A stretch of 64,000 nucleotides of DNA from Arenimonas fontis. GTDB taxonomy: Bacteria > Pseudomonadota > Gammaproteobacteria > Xanthomonadales > Xanthomonadaceae. Made by a program: the position numbers and the translations under genes. Positions 1-11,084 of this stretch are shown one piece after another. Location of the stretch: assembly GCF_008386465.1 (NCBI RefSeq), contig NZ_VUOD01000007.1, positions 1-64,000 of the forward strand, read 5' to 3'. Position 1 is the stretch's first letter. Every line of letters starts with the position of its first letter. The notes beneath the pieces were generated by a model. The model had not been told where the DNA came from. It saw only the letters and a program-made list of their open reading frames with translations, and searched no databases.

Positions 1-159
1 ACCAACGGCTTCCTCGAAGCGCTCAACGGCCTGTTTCAGTCCGCCAAGCGCCGCGCTCGCGGCTTCACCCGCTTCACCACTATCAGAACCGTCATCTTCC
101 TGATCGCCGGCAAGCTCGACTTCGCAGTGATCAACCCTCATGCCCGGCAACCCACTTGA
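1..159 (+). CDS. ISL3-family transposase, C-terminal fragment
   Basis: This is an open frame entering from the left edge, 52 residues to a TGA stop. It contains the conserved ISL3 tail: a Thr/Ser-Asn-Gly-Phe-Leu-Glu start, then a Lys/Arg-rich stretch with ARGF, then a FRT/IRT-V-I-F-L-I-A-G-KLDF segment and an INPHA tail before the stop. This part follows the last catalytic Glu of the DDE nuclease fold. The rest of the gene is left of the window, so its integrity cannot be judged. It reads toward the kinase gene it interrupts, in the opposite orientation. Confidence 0.85.
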   Translation, partial: TNGFLEALNGLFQSAKRRARGFTRFTTIRTVIFLIAGKLDFAVINPHARQPT

Positions 160-175
160 AATTCAACAGAGCCCC
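1..175 (+). mobile_element. Right end of an ISL3-family insertion sequence
   Basis: The window opens inside an insertion sequence. The transposase stop is at 157-159, and homology to the disrupted kinase resumes at the run of T at 176-180, so the IS end lies near 173-175. Read on the minus strand, the terminal bases begin GGCTCTGTTGAATTTC, which suits the GGCTCT-type terminal repeats of ISL3 elements. The left end and any 8-bp target duplication lie outside the window, so the exact boundary is inferred. Confidence 0.75.
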
Positions 176-876
176 TTTTTCCAGGTCTGCACCTCCTGTC
201 GGCGCAGTTCACTGGTCAGCTGGCGCAGCAACAGCAGTTCGTGCGGCCGGCCGTTGAGACGGAAACCACGCCGGCTGAGATGGAACACGTCCTCATCATC
301 CTCGCTACCGACGGAGAACAGGCCGTCGCCGCCCCGGTCCATGGCCTCCCGCAAGGCCGGGTCGGCGGCGGCCACGACGGTGGACAGCGCCATGCCTTCG
401 AGCTTGCGCCCCTGGTTGAGCAGGCGCCGCGCCGCCAGATTGCCGAACACGATGTGGCCGCCCTCACCTACCAGCAGCATCGCCACCGGCGAGTTCTGCA
501 CCATGGTGTCCAGCAGCAGTTCGCGCTGCACCAGCGCCAGCCGCTGCTCGCGCAGCACGGCGCCGAGTTCGTTGTGGGCCGCGACCAGGTCACCGAGTTC
601 GTCGTCATGGCGCCAGCGCAGGCCGAAGCTGAAATCGCCGTCGCGGTAGCTCAGGGTGGTGCCGGCCAGGGCCCGGAACAGCGACAGGGCCGGTCGCGCC
701 AGACGGCGCATCGTCCACATCGCGCCCAGCGTCGCCACCGCCAGCGCCCCGGCCGCGGCCAGTCGCCAGTCGCCGGTCAGCGCCTGCAGGCCCAGCGCTG
801 CCGCTACCGCCAGCGCGGCCACCATCAGGCTGGCGGCGGCCAGCCATCCGGCGATGGAGCGGCGCTTGAGGCACAT
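163..876 (-). pseudogene. NtrY-like sensor histidine kinase, truncated by the ISL3 element
   Basis: The protein has two membrane segments (about residues 10-32 and 37-57), a HAMP-like linker and a PAS-like domain (about 110-200, with a VQNSPVAMLLV segment). It then reaches the RRQEVQTWKK region, which in complete homologues leads straight into the HisKA helix with its phospho-accepting His. Here three codons contributed by the IS (GLC) and a stop follow the second Lys. The phospho-accepting His and the whole ATPase domain are therefore missing, and the product cannot act as a kinase. It starts 1 bp after the response regulator stop and is the last gene of the exporter operon. The missing half, if still present, lies beyond the IS to the left. 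Confidence 0.85.
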
Positions 877-877
877 C

Positions 878-2230
<1,353 letters not shown>

Positions 2231-2244
2231 GCGCCAAGCCTACC

Positions 2245-3468
2245 TCAGGCGGTACGGGTGGCGACGGCCGGCGGTACCCGGGCGGCCCGCCAGGCCGGCC
2301 CCAGCACCGCCGTCAGGCCCAGCAGCCACATGACGGCCATGCCGATGCCCAGGTACATGCCCGGCAGCCTCGGCAGCTCCAGCGCACGTACCAGGAAATC
2401 GTTCAAGGCCAGTGCCAGGCCCAGGCCGACCGCCACGCCGCCTGTGGTGATCAGCAGGTTCTCGACCAGGAAGTAGCGCAGGATGTCCCATTGCCGTGCG
2501 CCAAGGGCCCGCCGCACGCCGATCTGCTTGCGGCGCTGGTTCACCCACAGGCTGGCCATGCCGACGATGCCGCTGGCGGTGATCAGCAGCAGGAAGACGG
2601 TCACCGCGATCAGCAGGCCCGCCAGCATGCGTTCGCCGGCATAGCGGCTGGCGCGCGCTTCGGCGAAAGTACGCGTGCCCAACAGCACCCGGTCCTTGCT
2701 GAGCGCCGTCAGCGCCTTCTCCGCCTCGGCCATCACCCGGTCCTGGGCACCCGGCTCGGTGCGCACCGAATAGCGGGTGAAAGGGTCTATGTAGCGGACC
2801 GGGCCGATCATGCTGTTCTCGACCCGGTCGTCGGTCTGCCCATAGGGAGTTTGCAGCCGTTCCACCACACCGACGATCCGGACGCTGTCCGCGTCCGGGC
2901 CCGAGCCCAGGTAGAAGCTGCGGCCGACGAAACTGGTCTCGCCGGGAAACAGTTTCTCGGCCAGCGCCCGGGTGACGATCATCACCGTGGGGTTGCGTTG
3001 CTCCTTGCTGGGGTCGATCTCGATGTATTCCTCGGGCGTGAAGTCGCGCCCCTCTACCAGCCGCAGGCCGAAGGTCTCGATCACCGAGTCGCCGCTGAAG
3101 TAGTAGGTGGTGCTGAGCTGGGTGTCGCCGCGGCGATCGGCGGTCAGCCCGCCCCAGTTCCAGCCGGACTGGCCCAGCGGGATCTGGTTGGTCCAGCCGG
3201 CGGCGACCACGCCGGGAATGGCGCGCAGTGCTTCCAGATCGCGAAGCTGCATGCCCTTGATGTCGGCGATGGGGCGATGCGGATAGAAGCGCATCTCGAA
3301 CAGGTTCTGTTCGTCGGCGCCGGTCGGCCGGGCCGCCACCTGCAAACGGTCGCGGATGATGTACAGGGCATTGCAGACGATGGCCAGGGTCAGCGCCACC
3401 TGGGCCGCGATCAGCAGGGGCGCGGTCTTGGCGCGTAGCATGGCCGAGAGGATCGGACGGATTTCCAT
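2245..3468 (-). CDS. MacB/FtsX-type ABC transporter permease (second subunit)
   Basis: This is a 407-residue inner-membrane permease. It has one N-terminal membrane helix (about 15-35), a large periplasmic MacB_PCD-type domain, and three C-terminal helices with the conserved RRKQIGVRRALGA cytoplasmic coupling motif of the FtsX superfamily. The ATG at 3468 is preferred over the GTG at 3483 because GAGGAAAG lies just upstream at the right spacing. The GTG would overlap the preceding gene's stop. It pairs with the permease at 3480-4793 and the ATPase at 4804-5520 to form a mechanotransmission-type exporter. The substrate is unknown. Such systems usually move peptides, lipids or hydrophobic drugs. 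Confidence 0.85.
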   Translation of the reverse strand: MEIRPILSAMLRAKTAPLLIAAQVALTLAIVCNALYIIRDRLQVAARPTGADEQNLFEMRFYPHRPIADIKGMQLRDLEALRAIPGVVAAGWTNQIPLGQSGWNWGGLTADRRGDTQLSTTYYFSGDSVIETFGLRLVEGRDFTPEEYIEIDPSKEQRNPTVMIVTRALAEKLFPGETSFVGRSFYLGSGPDADSVRIVGVVERLQTPYGQTDDRVENSMIGPVRYIDPFTRYSVRTEPGAQDRVMAEAEKALTALSKDRVLLGTRTFAEARASRYAGERMLAGLLIAVTVFLLLITASGIVGMASLWVNQRRKQIGVRRALGARQWDILRYFLVENLLITTGGVAVGLGLALALNDFLVRALELPRLPGMYLGIGMAVMWLLGLTAVLGPAWRAARVPPAVATRTA

Positions 3469-3479
3469 GGCGGCTTTCC

Positions 3480-4793
3480 TCACTGGCTCTTGAGTTGCAG
3501 GGCGGGGACCACCTGGCAGGCGCGCCAGGTCGGTAGCAGGCCGGCCAGCAGCGCGGTCAGCACCGAGAGAACGATGGCTGCGGCCAGCATCGGCAGATCC
3601 AGGCGGGCGACCAGGTCCAGGTTCTCATCGAACTTGCGGATCCAGGCCAGCGCGCCGGCAGCCAGGGCGGTACCGGCCGCCGCGCCCACCAGACCGATCA
3701 CTCCCGCCTCGGTCAGGTACTGGGTGAAGATCTCGCGGCGACTGGCGCCGAGGGCGCGACGCACGCCGATCTCGCCCGGACGGGCGCTGAACTTGGCCAG
3801 CAACAGGCCGGCGGTGTTCACCAGGCAGACCAGCAGGAAACCGAGTGACAGCCAGGTGGCCGTGCGGGTGTCGTCGCTGACCACGCCCCGCACGTCCAGC
3901 CACTCCCTCACCGTATGCGCGCGGTTGTTGTTGTCGCGCGGGAAGCGGTTCAGGGCGCGCTGTTCGTTGGTGTAGGCATCCAGGTAGTCGAGGTAGTCGC
4001 GCAGAGCGTCCGCCGATGCCAGCTCGGCCCAGTACTGCACCCACACGCATTCGGACAGCACGTAGCCGCGAAAGCCCGGCTCCGGCGGAGCCTGGCTGCA
4101 GTCCAGGTTGCCGTTGATGCCCATCTCGGCAGACACCGCGGTGCGGAAGGGCACGAACACCTCCTCGCTGGTATCGAAACTCTGCGATCCGACCAGGCGG
4201 TAGAACTTCGGCACCGGATTCCACGTGTCCACCACGCCGGCCACGGTGTACTCGCGCTCGCCCAGGCGGATGCCCTTGCCGACCGGGTCGGTGCCCTCGC
4301 CGAATACCCGTTCGGACAGGCTACGGCCCAGCACCACGACAGAGGCGCCGCGCTGGTCGTCCTCGGCACTCCAGGCCTGGCCATAGAGGAAGGGGACGTC
4401 GAACATGGCGAAAAAGTCGCGACCGGTGGCGATGCCGTCCACGAAGAAGGGCGGCAGATCCTCGCGCCCGGAATCCACCGCCGGCGATACGCCGTAGATC
4501 GGGGCCTGCCGAACCGCCTTGCCGGCGTCCCACAGGGCGACCGCATCGCGATGGGTGATCTGCTCCGGGGGTTCCGGGTTGTTGCTGCGGCTGTCGGCGG
4601 GGCGATTGTCCAGGCGCACATATACCAGCCGGTCCGACTTGTGCGGAATGGGGTCGCCAGACATGCCGTACAGCAGGGTAAGGGTGGTCATGCTGGCGGC
4701 CACGCCCACCGACAGGGTCAGCACCATCAGCGTGGTCAGCACCGGATTGCGGCGCAGGCTGCGGAAGCCCAGGGCAAGGTAGTAGCGGAACAT
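3480..4793 (-). CDS. MacB/FtsX-type ABC transporter permease (first subunit)
   Basis: A 437-residue permease with an N-terminal helix (about 18-44), a periplasmic MacB_PCD domain of roughly 250 residues, and three C-terminal helices. The GEIGVRRALGAS coupling motif sits between the second and third helices. The periplasmic domain carries two Cys residues in the 225-245 region. The start ATG lies 10 bp after the ATPase stop. Two non-identical permeases encoded side by side suggest a heterodimeric membrane core, unlike the homodimeric MacB, which fuses ATPase and permease. Which outer-membrane channel it uses is not shown in the window. Confidence 0.85.
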   Translation of the reverse strand: MFRYYLALGFRSLRRNPVLTTLMVLTLSVGVAASMTTLTLLYGMSGDPIPHKSDRLVYVRLDNRPADSRSNNPEPPEQITHRDAVALWDAGKAVRQAPIYGVSPAVDSGREDLPPFFVDGIATGRDFFAMFDVPFLYGQAWSAEDDQRGASVVVLGRSLSERVFGEGTDPVGKGIRLGEREYTVAGVVDTWNPVPKFYRLVGSQSFDTSEEVFVPFRTAVSAEMGINGNLDCSQAPPEPGFRGYVLSECVWVQYWAELASADALRDYLDYLDAYTNEQRALNRFPRDNNNRAHTVREWLDVRGVVSDDTRTATWLSLGFLLVCLVNTAGLLLAKFSARPGEIGVRRALGASRREIFTQYLTEAGVIGLVGAAAGTALAAGALAWIRKFDENLDLVARLDLPMLAAAIVLSVLTALLAGLLPTWRACQVVPALQLKSQ

Positions 4794-4803
4794 CGTTGCC
4801 TCC

Positions 4804-5520
4804 TCAGGCTTCGGCCTGGACCGCGGCGGCGGCCAGCGCCCGCTGCGTCTCGTGGCTCAGGTCGCTGACCTGGCCGTCGATGATGTGGACGTTGCGCTGG
4901 GCGCGGGCGGCCAGTTCCGGGTCATGGGTGACCATCAGGATGGTGGTGCCGCCGGCATTGATTTCCTCCAGCAGTTCCATCACGCCGCGGGCCATGTGCG
5001 AGTCGAGGTTGCCGGTCGGCTCGTCGGCCAACAGCAGGCGCGGGCTGCCGGCAAGGGCGCGGGCGATGGCGACGCGCTGTTGCTGGCCGCCGGAAAGCTC
5101 GGCCGGGTAGTGCTTCATGCGCGAGGCCAGGCCGACCTGGGCCAGGGCCTGCTCGATGCGACGCTTGCGCTCGCCGGCGCCGAAGCCGCGGTAGCGCAGC
5201 GGCACGTCCACGTTGTCGTAGAGGTTGAGGTCGGGGATCAGGTTGAAGCCCTGGAAGATGAAGCCAAGTTTCTCGTTGCGCAGGCGCGAACGGGCGTTGT
5301 CGTCCAGGCCGCGCACGTCCACCCCGTCCAGCCAGTACTCGCCGCCGGTGAACTCCTCCAGCAGGCCGGCGATGTTCAGGAAGGTGGTCTTGCCCGAGCC
5401 GGAAGGGCCGGTGACGGCAACGAACTCGCCTTCCTTGACGTGGATGTCGAAACCGCGCAGGGCGTGCGTCTCGATCATGTGGGTGCGGTAGACCTTGCTC
5501 AGGTTCTGCATGCGCAGCAT
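4804..5520 (-). CDS. ABC transporter ATP-binding protein, LolD/MacB type
   Basis: A 238-residue ATPase of the LolD/MacB class, which powers FtsX-type permeases. It has a Walker A GPSGSGKTT, a Q-loop in FIFQGFNLIP, an LSGGQQQRVAIARAL signature, a Walker B LLLADEPTGNLD and a His switch in MVTHD. All catalytic elements are intact. The ATG at 5520 is chosen because GAGGAGA lies 6-12 bases upstream and the family start (LRMQNLSKVY) follows at once. It sits between the membrane-fusion protein gene and the two permease genes in one minus-strand operon. Confidence 0.93.
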   Translation of the reverse strand: MLRMQNLSKVYRTHMIETHALRGFDIHVKEGEFVAVTGPSGSGKTTFLNIAGLLEEFTGGEYWLDGVDVRGLDDNARSRLRNEKLGFIFQGFNLIPDLNLYDNVDVPLRYRGFGAGERKRRIEQALAQVGLASRMKHYPAELSGGQQQRVAIARALAGSPRLLLADEPTGNLDSHMARGVMELLEEINAGGTTILMVTHDPELAARAQRNVHIIDGQVSDLSHETQRALAAAAVQAEA

Positions 5521-5551
5521 GGGGTTCTCCTCGGCGTTCCTGCGGGTGGGT

Positions 5552-6823
5552 TCAATCGGCGACGGCGATGCGCTCGGCGTCCGCGAAGCGTTCGGTTCCG
5601 GAGATGACGATGCGGTCGCCCTCGGCCAGTCCTTCCAGGACCTCGACACTGGCGACACTGGTGGCGCCGATGCGGACCGGGACGCGCTCGGCGTAGCCGT
5701 CGCGCACCACGTAAGCGAAGCGGCCGCCCTGGGCCTCCAGGAAGGGACCGCGCGCCACCATCAGCACGTCCGGCTTCTCCTCGAACAGGATGCGGGCGGA
5801 AATGCGCTGGTTCTGGCGCAGCCCGGGCGGCTGCTCGCCTTCGAAGCGGACCCGGGCCAACACCTGGTTGTTGACCACTTCCGGCGAGATCGCCGAAACG
5901 GTGGCCGGCACCACGGTGTTGCCGATCCGGACCTCGGCGGTCATGCCCAGGCCGAGGTCCTCGGCGTAGGACTCCGGCACCTCCAGCTCGACCTCCAGCC
6001 GGCTCAGGTCCACCACCGTCATCAGGGCGGTGTTGGGTGCGACCACGGCGCGGTCGGCGACGTTGAGCGTGCCGACGATGCCGTCCACCGGCGCGCGAAC
6101 GTTCAGCTCCTCGACCCGGCGCTCGACGTTGGCGGTCAGCAGGCGCTGCCGTTCCAGCAGCTGTTCCTGGGTCTTCAGCGCCAAGGCGACATCGCTGGCT
6201 TCCAGCCTGGCAGCAGCACTGGCGTGGCGGGCGCGGATCTCGGCGCTTTCCAGCGCGTCCTTGGCGCGCAGGTAGTCCACCTCGGGCAGGGCGCCCAGTT
6301 CGTAACCGCGTTTGGCCCGCTGCAGGTCGCGCAGGGCGGCCAGGCGGGCGACCTCGGCCTCGTCGGCATCGCGCTGGGCCAGCAGGCTGGCCTTGCGCGC
6401 GAGGATGCGCTGACGAGCGACTTCCGCTTCCAGCTGCGCCAGGGTGGCGCGTTCCTGCTGCAGTTCGTTTTGCAGTTCGGGCGAGTCCAGCAGCGCCAGC
6501 ACCTGGCCCTTGGCCACGGTGTCGCCGGCCTCGATCTTCAGGGCGACGGTGCCGGCGGCCGGGGCATACAGGGTCGGGCTGACCGCGGCGACGACCCGGC
6601 CGTTGACGGCGGCGTCGCGGGTCAGGGTGCCGCGGGTCACCTCGGCGAAACGCAGCCGCTCGGCCGAAACGGCGCCGGCGCTGCCCAGCCAGCTACCCAG
6701 CAGCCATAGCAGCAGCGTCCCCAGGGCCACCGCCGCCCCCACCAGGGTCAGCGGCCGTTTCCAGGCCGGCGCCGCCGGTGCGGCCAGCAGCCGATCCTGT
6801 CCCGAGGTATCCCTGATTGCCAC
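5552..6823 (-). CDS. HlyD/RND-type periplasmic adaptor (membrane-fusion protein) of the ABC exporter
   Basis: A 423-residue adaptor, first gene of the exporter operon. It has a short cytoplasmic N-terminus and one membrane helix (about 27-50). A lipoyl/barrel-sandwich half-motif (PAAGTVALKIEAGDTVAKGQ) follows, then a long Leu/Glu/Arg-rich coiled-coil hairpin (about 110-220), the second lipoyl half-motif (VRAPVDGIVG) and beta-barrel domains. The start is taken as GTG at 6823 because a full GGAGGT lies five bases upstream; ATGs further upstream lie in frame but lack a ribosome site or homology. Its role is to bridge the inner-membrane permeases to an outer-membrane channel. A sigma-54-type promoter lies 84 bases upstream of the start codon. 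Confidence 0.85.
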   Translation of the reverse strand: MAIRDTSGQDRLLAAPAAPAWKRPLTLVGAAVALGTLLLWLLGSWLGSAGAVSAERLRFAEVTRGTLTRDAAVNGRVVAAVSPTLYAPAAGTVALKIEAGDTVAKGQVLALLDSPELQNELQQERATLAQLEAEVARQRILARKASLLAQRDADEAEVARLAALRDLQRAKRGYELGALPEVDYLRAKDALESAEIRARHASAAARLEASDVALALKTQEQLLERQRLLTANVERRVEELNVRAPVDGIVGTLNVADRAVVAPNTALMTVVDLSRLEVELEVPESYAEDLGLGMTAEVRIGNTVVPATVSAISPEVVNNQVLARVRFEGEQPPGLRQNQRISARILFEEKPDVLMVARGPFLEAQGGRFAYVVRDGYAERVPVRIGATSVASVEVLEGLAEGDRIVISGTERFADAERIAVAD

Positions 6824-6906
6824 GCGCCACCTCCGTCGTCCACACCCGTCGCTTGGGGCGGCCCCACCTTCGCGCAGGGCCCGACCCGCTTTCCTGGCTC
6901 GATTGA

Positions 6907-6923
6907 TGCAGGAGGCGTGCCAA
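6907..6923 (-). promoter_or_regulatory. Sigma-54 (-24/-12) promoter of the ABC exporter operon
   Basis: On the minus strand the sequence reads TTGGCACGCCTCCTGCA. It matches the sigma-54 consensus TTGGCACG-N4-TTGC at all positions except the first T of TTGC, with the obligatory GG and GC exactly 10 bp apart. Transcription would start near 6896, about 73 bases before the GTG of the adaptor gene. The operon itself encodes a sigma-54 activator, which supports the call. Not tested experimentally. Confidence 0.8.
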
Positions 6924-6955
6924 CGGTAAGGTGTTGAATGAAAAAGGGTAGGCGG

Positions 6956-7000
6956 TGTCCGTGGCTGTCCTGCGGTTGTCCGCCTCCAGGGGGGCGGACA
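6956..7000. promoter_or_regulatory. Candidate enhancer (UAS) array for the NtrC-type activator
   Basis: TGTCC occurs at 6956, 6966 and 6977, spaced 10 and 11 bp, that is one helical turn. The third copy is the left arm of a perfect 8-bp inverted repeat, TGTCCGCC (6977-6984) and GGCGGACA (6993-7000), with an 8-bp spacer. The array lies about 60 to 104 bp upstream of the predicted start of the sigma-54 promoter, the usual position for enhancer-binding protein sites. The right arm also abuts the glmS promoter region, so binding could affect glmS. That this regulator binds here is inference. Confidence 0.6.
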
Positions 7001-7058
7001 CGGCAACCGGATCCTTCCATTACACTGGCGGCAACCGCGGAAAAGGAGCTCCCGCAGC

Positions 7059-8882
<1,824 letters not shown>

Positions 8883-8981
8883 TGTTGGCAGCCACGGCGG
8901 GCGGCTGCTGATTTCCCGGCCGCGCCGGCTCCGTGCTAGAGCAGGGCCATATCGGTCCCGCGAGCGAGAAGGAGGCTGGCA

Positions 8982-9488
8982 ATGGCGGAAGGCGGTTTCC
9001 GGGAGGATGCGCCCATGGCCTTGTGGCAGGAGCTGGTGCGCGAAGGCGAATCGCGCGCAGGCCTGGACCTGCCCGAGGACGTCGAGGCCTACCTGGTGTT
9101 CCTGCTGATGCGTCACCTGCGCGACGGCGCCCTGGCCGGCCGCACCATGGCCCTGGAATGGCTGCAGGCCATGGACCTGGCCGGCCGCGCCCGCGCCGAC
9201 GCCCTGCGCGACGTCGGCGACCGCTGCCTGATCATCGCCGGCTGGTACCCGGCCCTGGCCGAGCGCCGGCGGGTATCGCCCGACTACTTCCAGGACATCG
9301 GCCGCAACGCCTATGACGGCGTGGCCGGCAGCGCCGGCGGCGGCTACGGCCAGCTGTTCGCCCGGCTGGCCGGGGCCTACCGCGCCATGGTCCGGGTGCT
9401 GGCGGCCACCGCCGCGGCCGCCGGTGGCACAATGGCGCCCTCCCATCGCCCGGTTCCGCTGCCGGTCGCACCCACGCGCAGGCACTGA
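8982..9488 (+). CDS. Conserved hypothetical helical protein
   Basis: 168 residues, not recognised as a named family. AAGGAGG at 8969-8975 is an excellent ribosome site for this ATG. The protein is soluble, largely alpha-helical and Ala/Leu/Arg-rich, without signal peptide or membrane helix. The central part contains AGWYPALAERRRVSPDYFQDIGRNAYDGVA, which looks like a folded, conserved core. The last 30 residues are Ala/Pro-rich and probably disordered. It lies between glmS and a LOG-family gene on the same strand and may be cotranscribed with the latter, whose start is 26 bp downstream. Confidence 0.7.
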   Translation: MAEGGFREDAPMALWQELVREGESRAGLDLPEDVEAYLVFLLMRHLRDGALAGRTMALEWLQAMDLAGRARADALRDVGDRCLIIAGWYPALAERRRVSPDYFQDIGRNAYDGVAGSAGGGYGQLFARLAGAYRAMVRVLAATAAAAGGTMAPSHRPVPLPVAPTRRH

Positions 9489-9514
9489 GCGCCGGGTCCC
9501 GCCGAGGCCCATCC

Positions 9515-10093
9515 ATGCGCATCTGTGTCTACGCCGCTTCCAGCGCCCGCGTGGCGCCCGAATTCCATGCCGCCGCCCGCGCCCTGGGCGAGGCCCTGGC
9601 CGCCGAGGGCTGCGGCATCGTCTACGGGGGCGGCTCGCAGGGACTGATGGGCTCGCTGGCCGACGGCGCCCTGGCCAAGGGCGGCGAGGTGATCGGCATC
9701 CTGCCCAGGTTCATGGCCGACCTGGAATGGGGCCACCCCGGTTTGACCAGGCTTGAGCTGGTCGAGGACATGCGCGAGCGCAAGCACCGCCTGCTCGCCG
9801 ATTCCGATGCCGTGGTGGCCTTGCCCGGCGGTTGCGGCACCCTGGAGGAGCTGTTCGAGGCGATCACCCTCAAGCGCCTGGGCCTGTATTTCAACCCGAT
9901 CCTGCTGCTGAACGTGCGTGGTTTCTACGCGCCCCTGCAGGCTTTCATGGAACAGGTGATCGCCGAGCGGTTCATGAATCCGCAGCACGCGGCGATGTGG
10001 CAATTGGTGGACGAGGTCGGGCAGGTGCTGCCGACCATCCGGAGCACGCCGAAGTGGCGTGAGGACGCGCGCGAGTACGCGGTGGTGCGCTGA
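9515..10093 (+). CDS. LOG-family protein (TIGR00730; nucleotide 5'-monophosphate phosphoribohydrolase type)
   Basis: 192 residues with the Rossmann-like LOG (lysine decarboxylase-like) fold. The diagnostic PGGCGTLEE motif is at 104-112 and fits PGGxGTxxE, with a preceding MRERKH segment (catalytic Arg) and YGGGSQGLMG near 37-46. Family members hydrolyse AMP or cytokinin riboside 5'-monophosphates to the base and ribose-5-phosphate. In bacteria the physiological substrate is often unclear (PpnP- or YgdH-like nucleotide turnover is one possibility). The length is typical and the gene appears intact. It lacks a lysine decarboxylase PLP site, so that old annotation should not be used. Confidence 0.9.
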   Translation: MRICVYAASSARVAPEFHAAARALGEALAAEGCGIVYGGGSQGLMGSLADGALAKGGEVIGILPRFMADLEWGHPGLTRLELVEDMRERKHRLLADSDAVVALPGGCGTLEELFEAITLKRLGLYFNPILLLNVRGFYAPLQAFMEQVIAERFMNPQHAAMWQLVDEVGQVLPTIRSTPKWREDAREYAVVR

Positions 10094-10102
10094 GGCGGCG
10101 GC

Positions 10103-10489
10103 TCAGTCGCGCTCGGCGGCCGGATCGTCGAAGCCGAAATCGGGTTCCGGCATCGTGCCCTCGTCCTCGTCGTGGCGCAGGGTGATGACCGGGCCCGCAA
10201 CCGGCACCCGCTTGCCGCGCGGCGGCGGCAGCTTGGCCACTTCCTCGCCGGCGGCCAGCACCAGTTCCTGGCGGCGTTCTTCCGGGATCTCCTGCCAATG
10301 ACAGCCGAGGATGGCGCCTTCGAGGGCGTACAGCAGGTTGAGACTGGGCTTGAAACCCGCCCGCTTGACCCGGATGAAGGCGGCCAGCGCCCCCACCGCT
10401 TCCAGGTCCGCCTGGTTGTGGATGCCGGTCTGGCGCAGCCAGGCGGCGGACTTGGGACCGATGTTGCGCAGCTTTCCGTCGGAACTCAT
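10103..10489 (-). CDS. TfoX/Sxy C-terminal-domain protein
   Basis: 128 residues starting at ATG 10489. The first 80 or so residues match the TfoX C-terminal helix-hairpin domain: a LRNIGPKSAAWL start, then GIHNQADLEAVGALAAF, then a Leu-Leu-Tyr-Ala-Leu-Glu-Gly-Ala helix. The N-terminal TfoX domain that defines full Sxy competence regulators is absent. The C-terminal 45 residues are acidic and charged and probably disordered. Stand-alone TfoX_C proteins are common in xanthomonads and their function is not settled. The gene is followed closely by the convergent end of the LOG gene and preceded by the fRMsr gene 13 bp upstream, so the two minus-strand genes likely form an operon. Confidence 0.8.
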   Translation of the reverse strand: MSSDGKLRNIGPKSAAWLRQTGIHNQADLEAVGALAAFIRVKRAGFKPSLNLLYALEGAILGCHWQEIPEERRQELVLAAGEEVAKLPPPRGKRVPVAGPVITLRHDEDEGTMPEPDFGFDDPAAERD

Positions 10490-10502
10490 CGGCAATCCTC
10501 GT

Positions 10503-11003
10503 TCATCGCGGCGGGGCGGCCGGATCCAGGGTCTCCAGGAAGGCCTTGGCGATCGCCTCCAGCCCGGCCTGGTCGTCGGCGTCGAAGCGGTCCGGTACCG
10601 GGCTGTCCAGGTCGAACACACCGACCAGCCGCTCTCCCAGGTACAACGGCACCACCAGCTCGGAACGGGACGCCGAATCGCAGGGGATATGCCCGGGGAA
10701 GGCGTCCACGTCGGCCACCCGCTGGGTCTGCCGGGTCGCGGCGGCGGTGCCGCACACGCCCTTGCCCAGGGCGATGCGCACGCAGGCCGGCCGCCCCTGG
10801 AAAGGGCCGACCACCAGTTCCTGGCCGTCGAAGAAATAGAAACCCACCCAGTTCAGCTCCGGCAGGGCATGGAATACCAGCGAGCCGAGGTTGGCGGCGT
10901 TGGCGATGTGGTCGCGCTCGCCGTGCATCAGGGCGCGCGCCTGTTCGAGCAGTTGGGCGTACTGCTGCGGCTTGTCGCCGTCGAGCGTGCTGGACTGGAA
11001 CAT
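10503..11003 (-). CDS. Free methionine-(R)-sulfoxide reductase, GAF domain (fRMsr)
   Basis: 166 residues, a single GAF domain. The three conserved Cys of the family are present at 74, 84 and 108 (contexts RPACVRI, GVCGTA, HIPCDS), with the same spacing as the catalytic and resolving Cys of the E. coli enzyme. The family reduces free, not protein-bound, methionine-R-sulfoxide using thioredoxin, and acts in the cytoplasm in repair of oxidative damage. Length and motifs are typical of an active enzyme. It is probably cotranscribed with the downstream TfoX_C gene. Confidence 0.9.
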   Translation of the reverse strand: MFQSSTLDGDKPQQYAQLLEQARALMHGERDHIANAANLGSLVFHALPELNWVGFYFFDGQELVVGPFQGRPACVRIALGKGVCGTAAATRQTQRVADVDAFPGHIPCDSASRSELVVPLYLGERLVGVFDLDSPVPDRFDADDQAGLEAIAKAFLETLDPAAPPR

Positions 11004-11084
11004 GCCGGTTTCCTCGCGGGGGAAGCGAGTTTAGCAGCGCGGCGCGGCCGGGGCTGCTGTTAAGCTCGCCGGCGGAGGAGAGGC

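Noticed and set aside
8888-8908. GCAGCC/GGCTGC hairpin after glmS as a terminator
   Set aside because: Six-bp stem with an eight-plus-base loop and no real T run; too weak to call.
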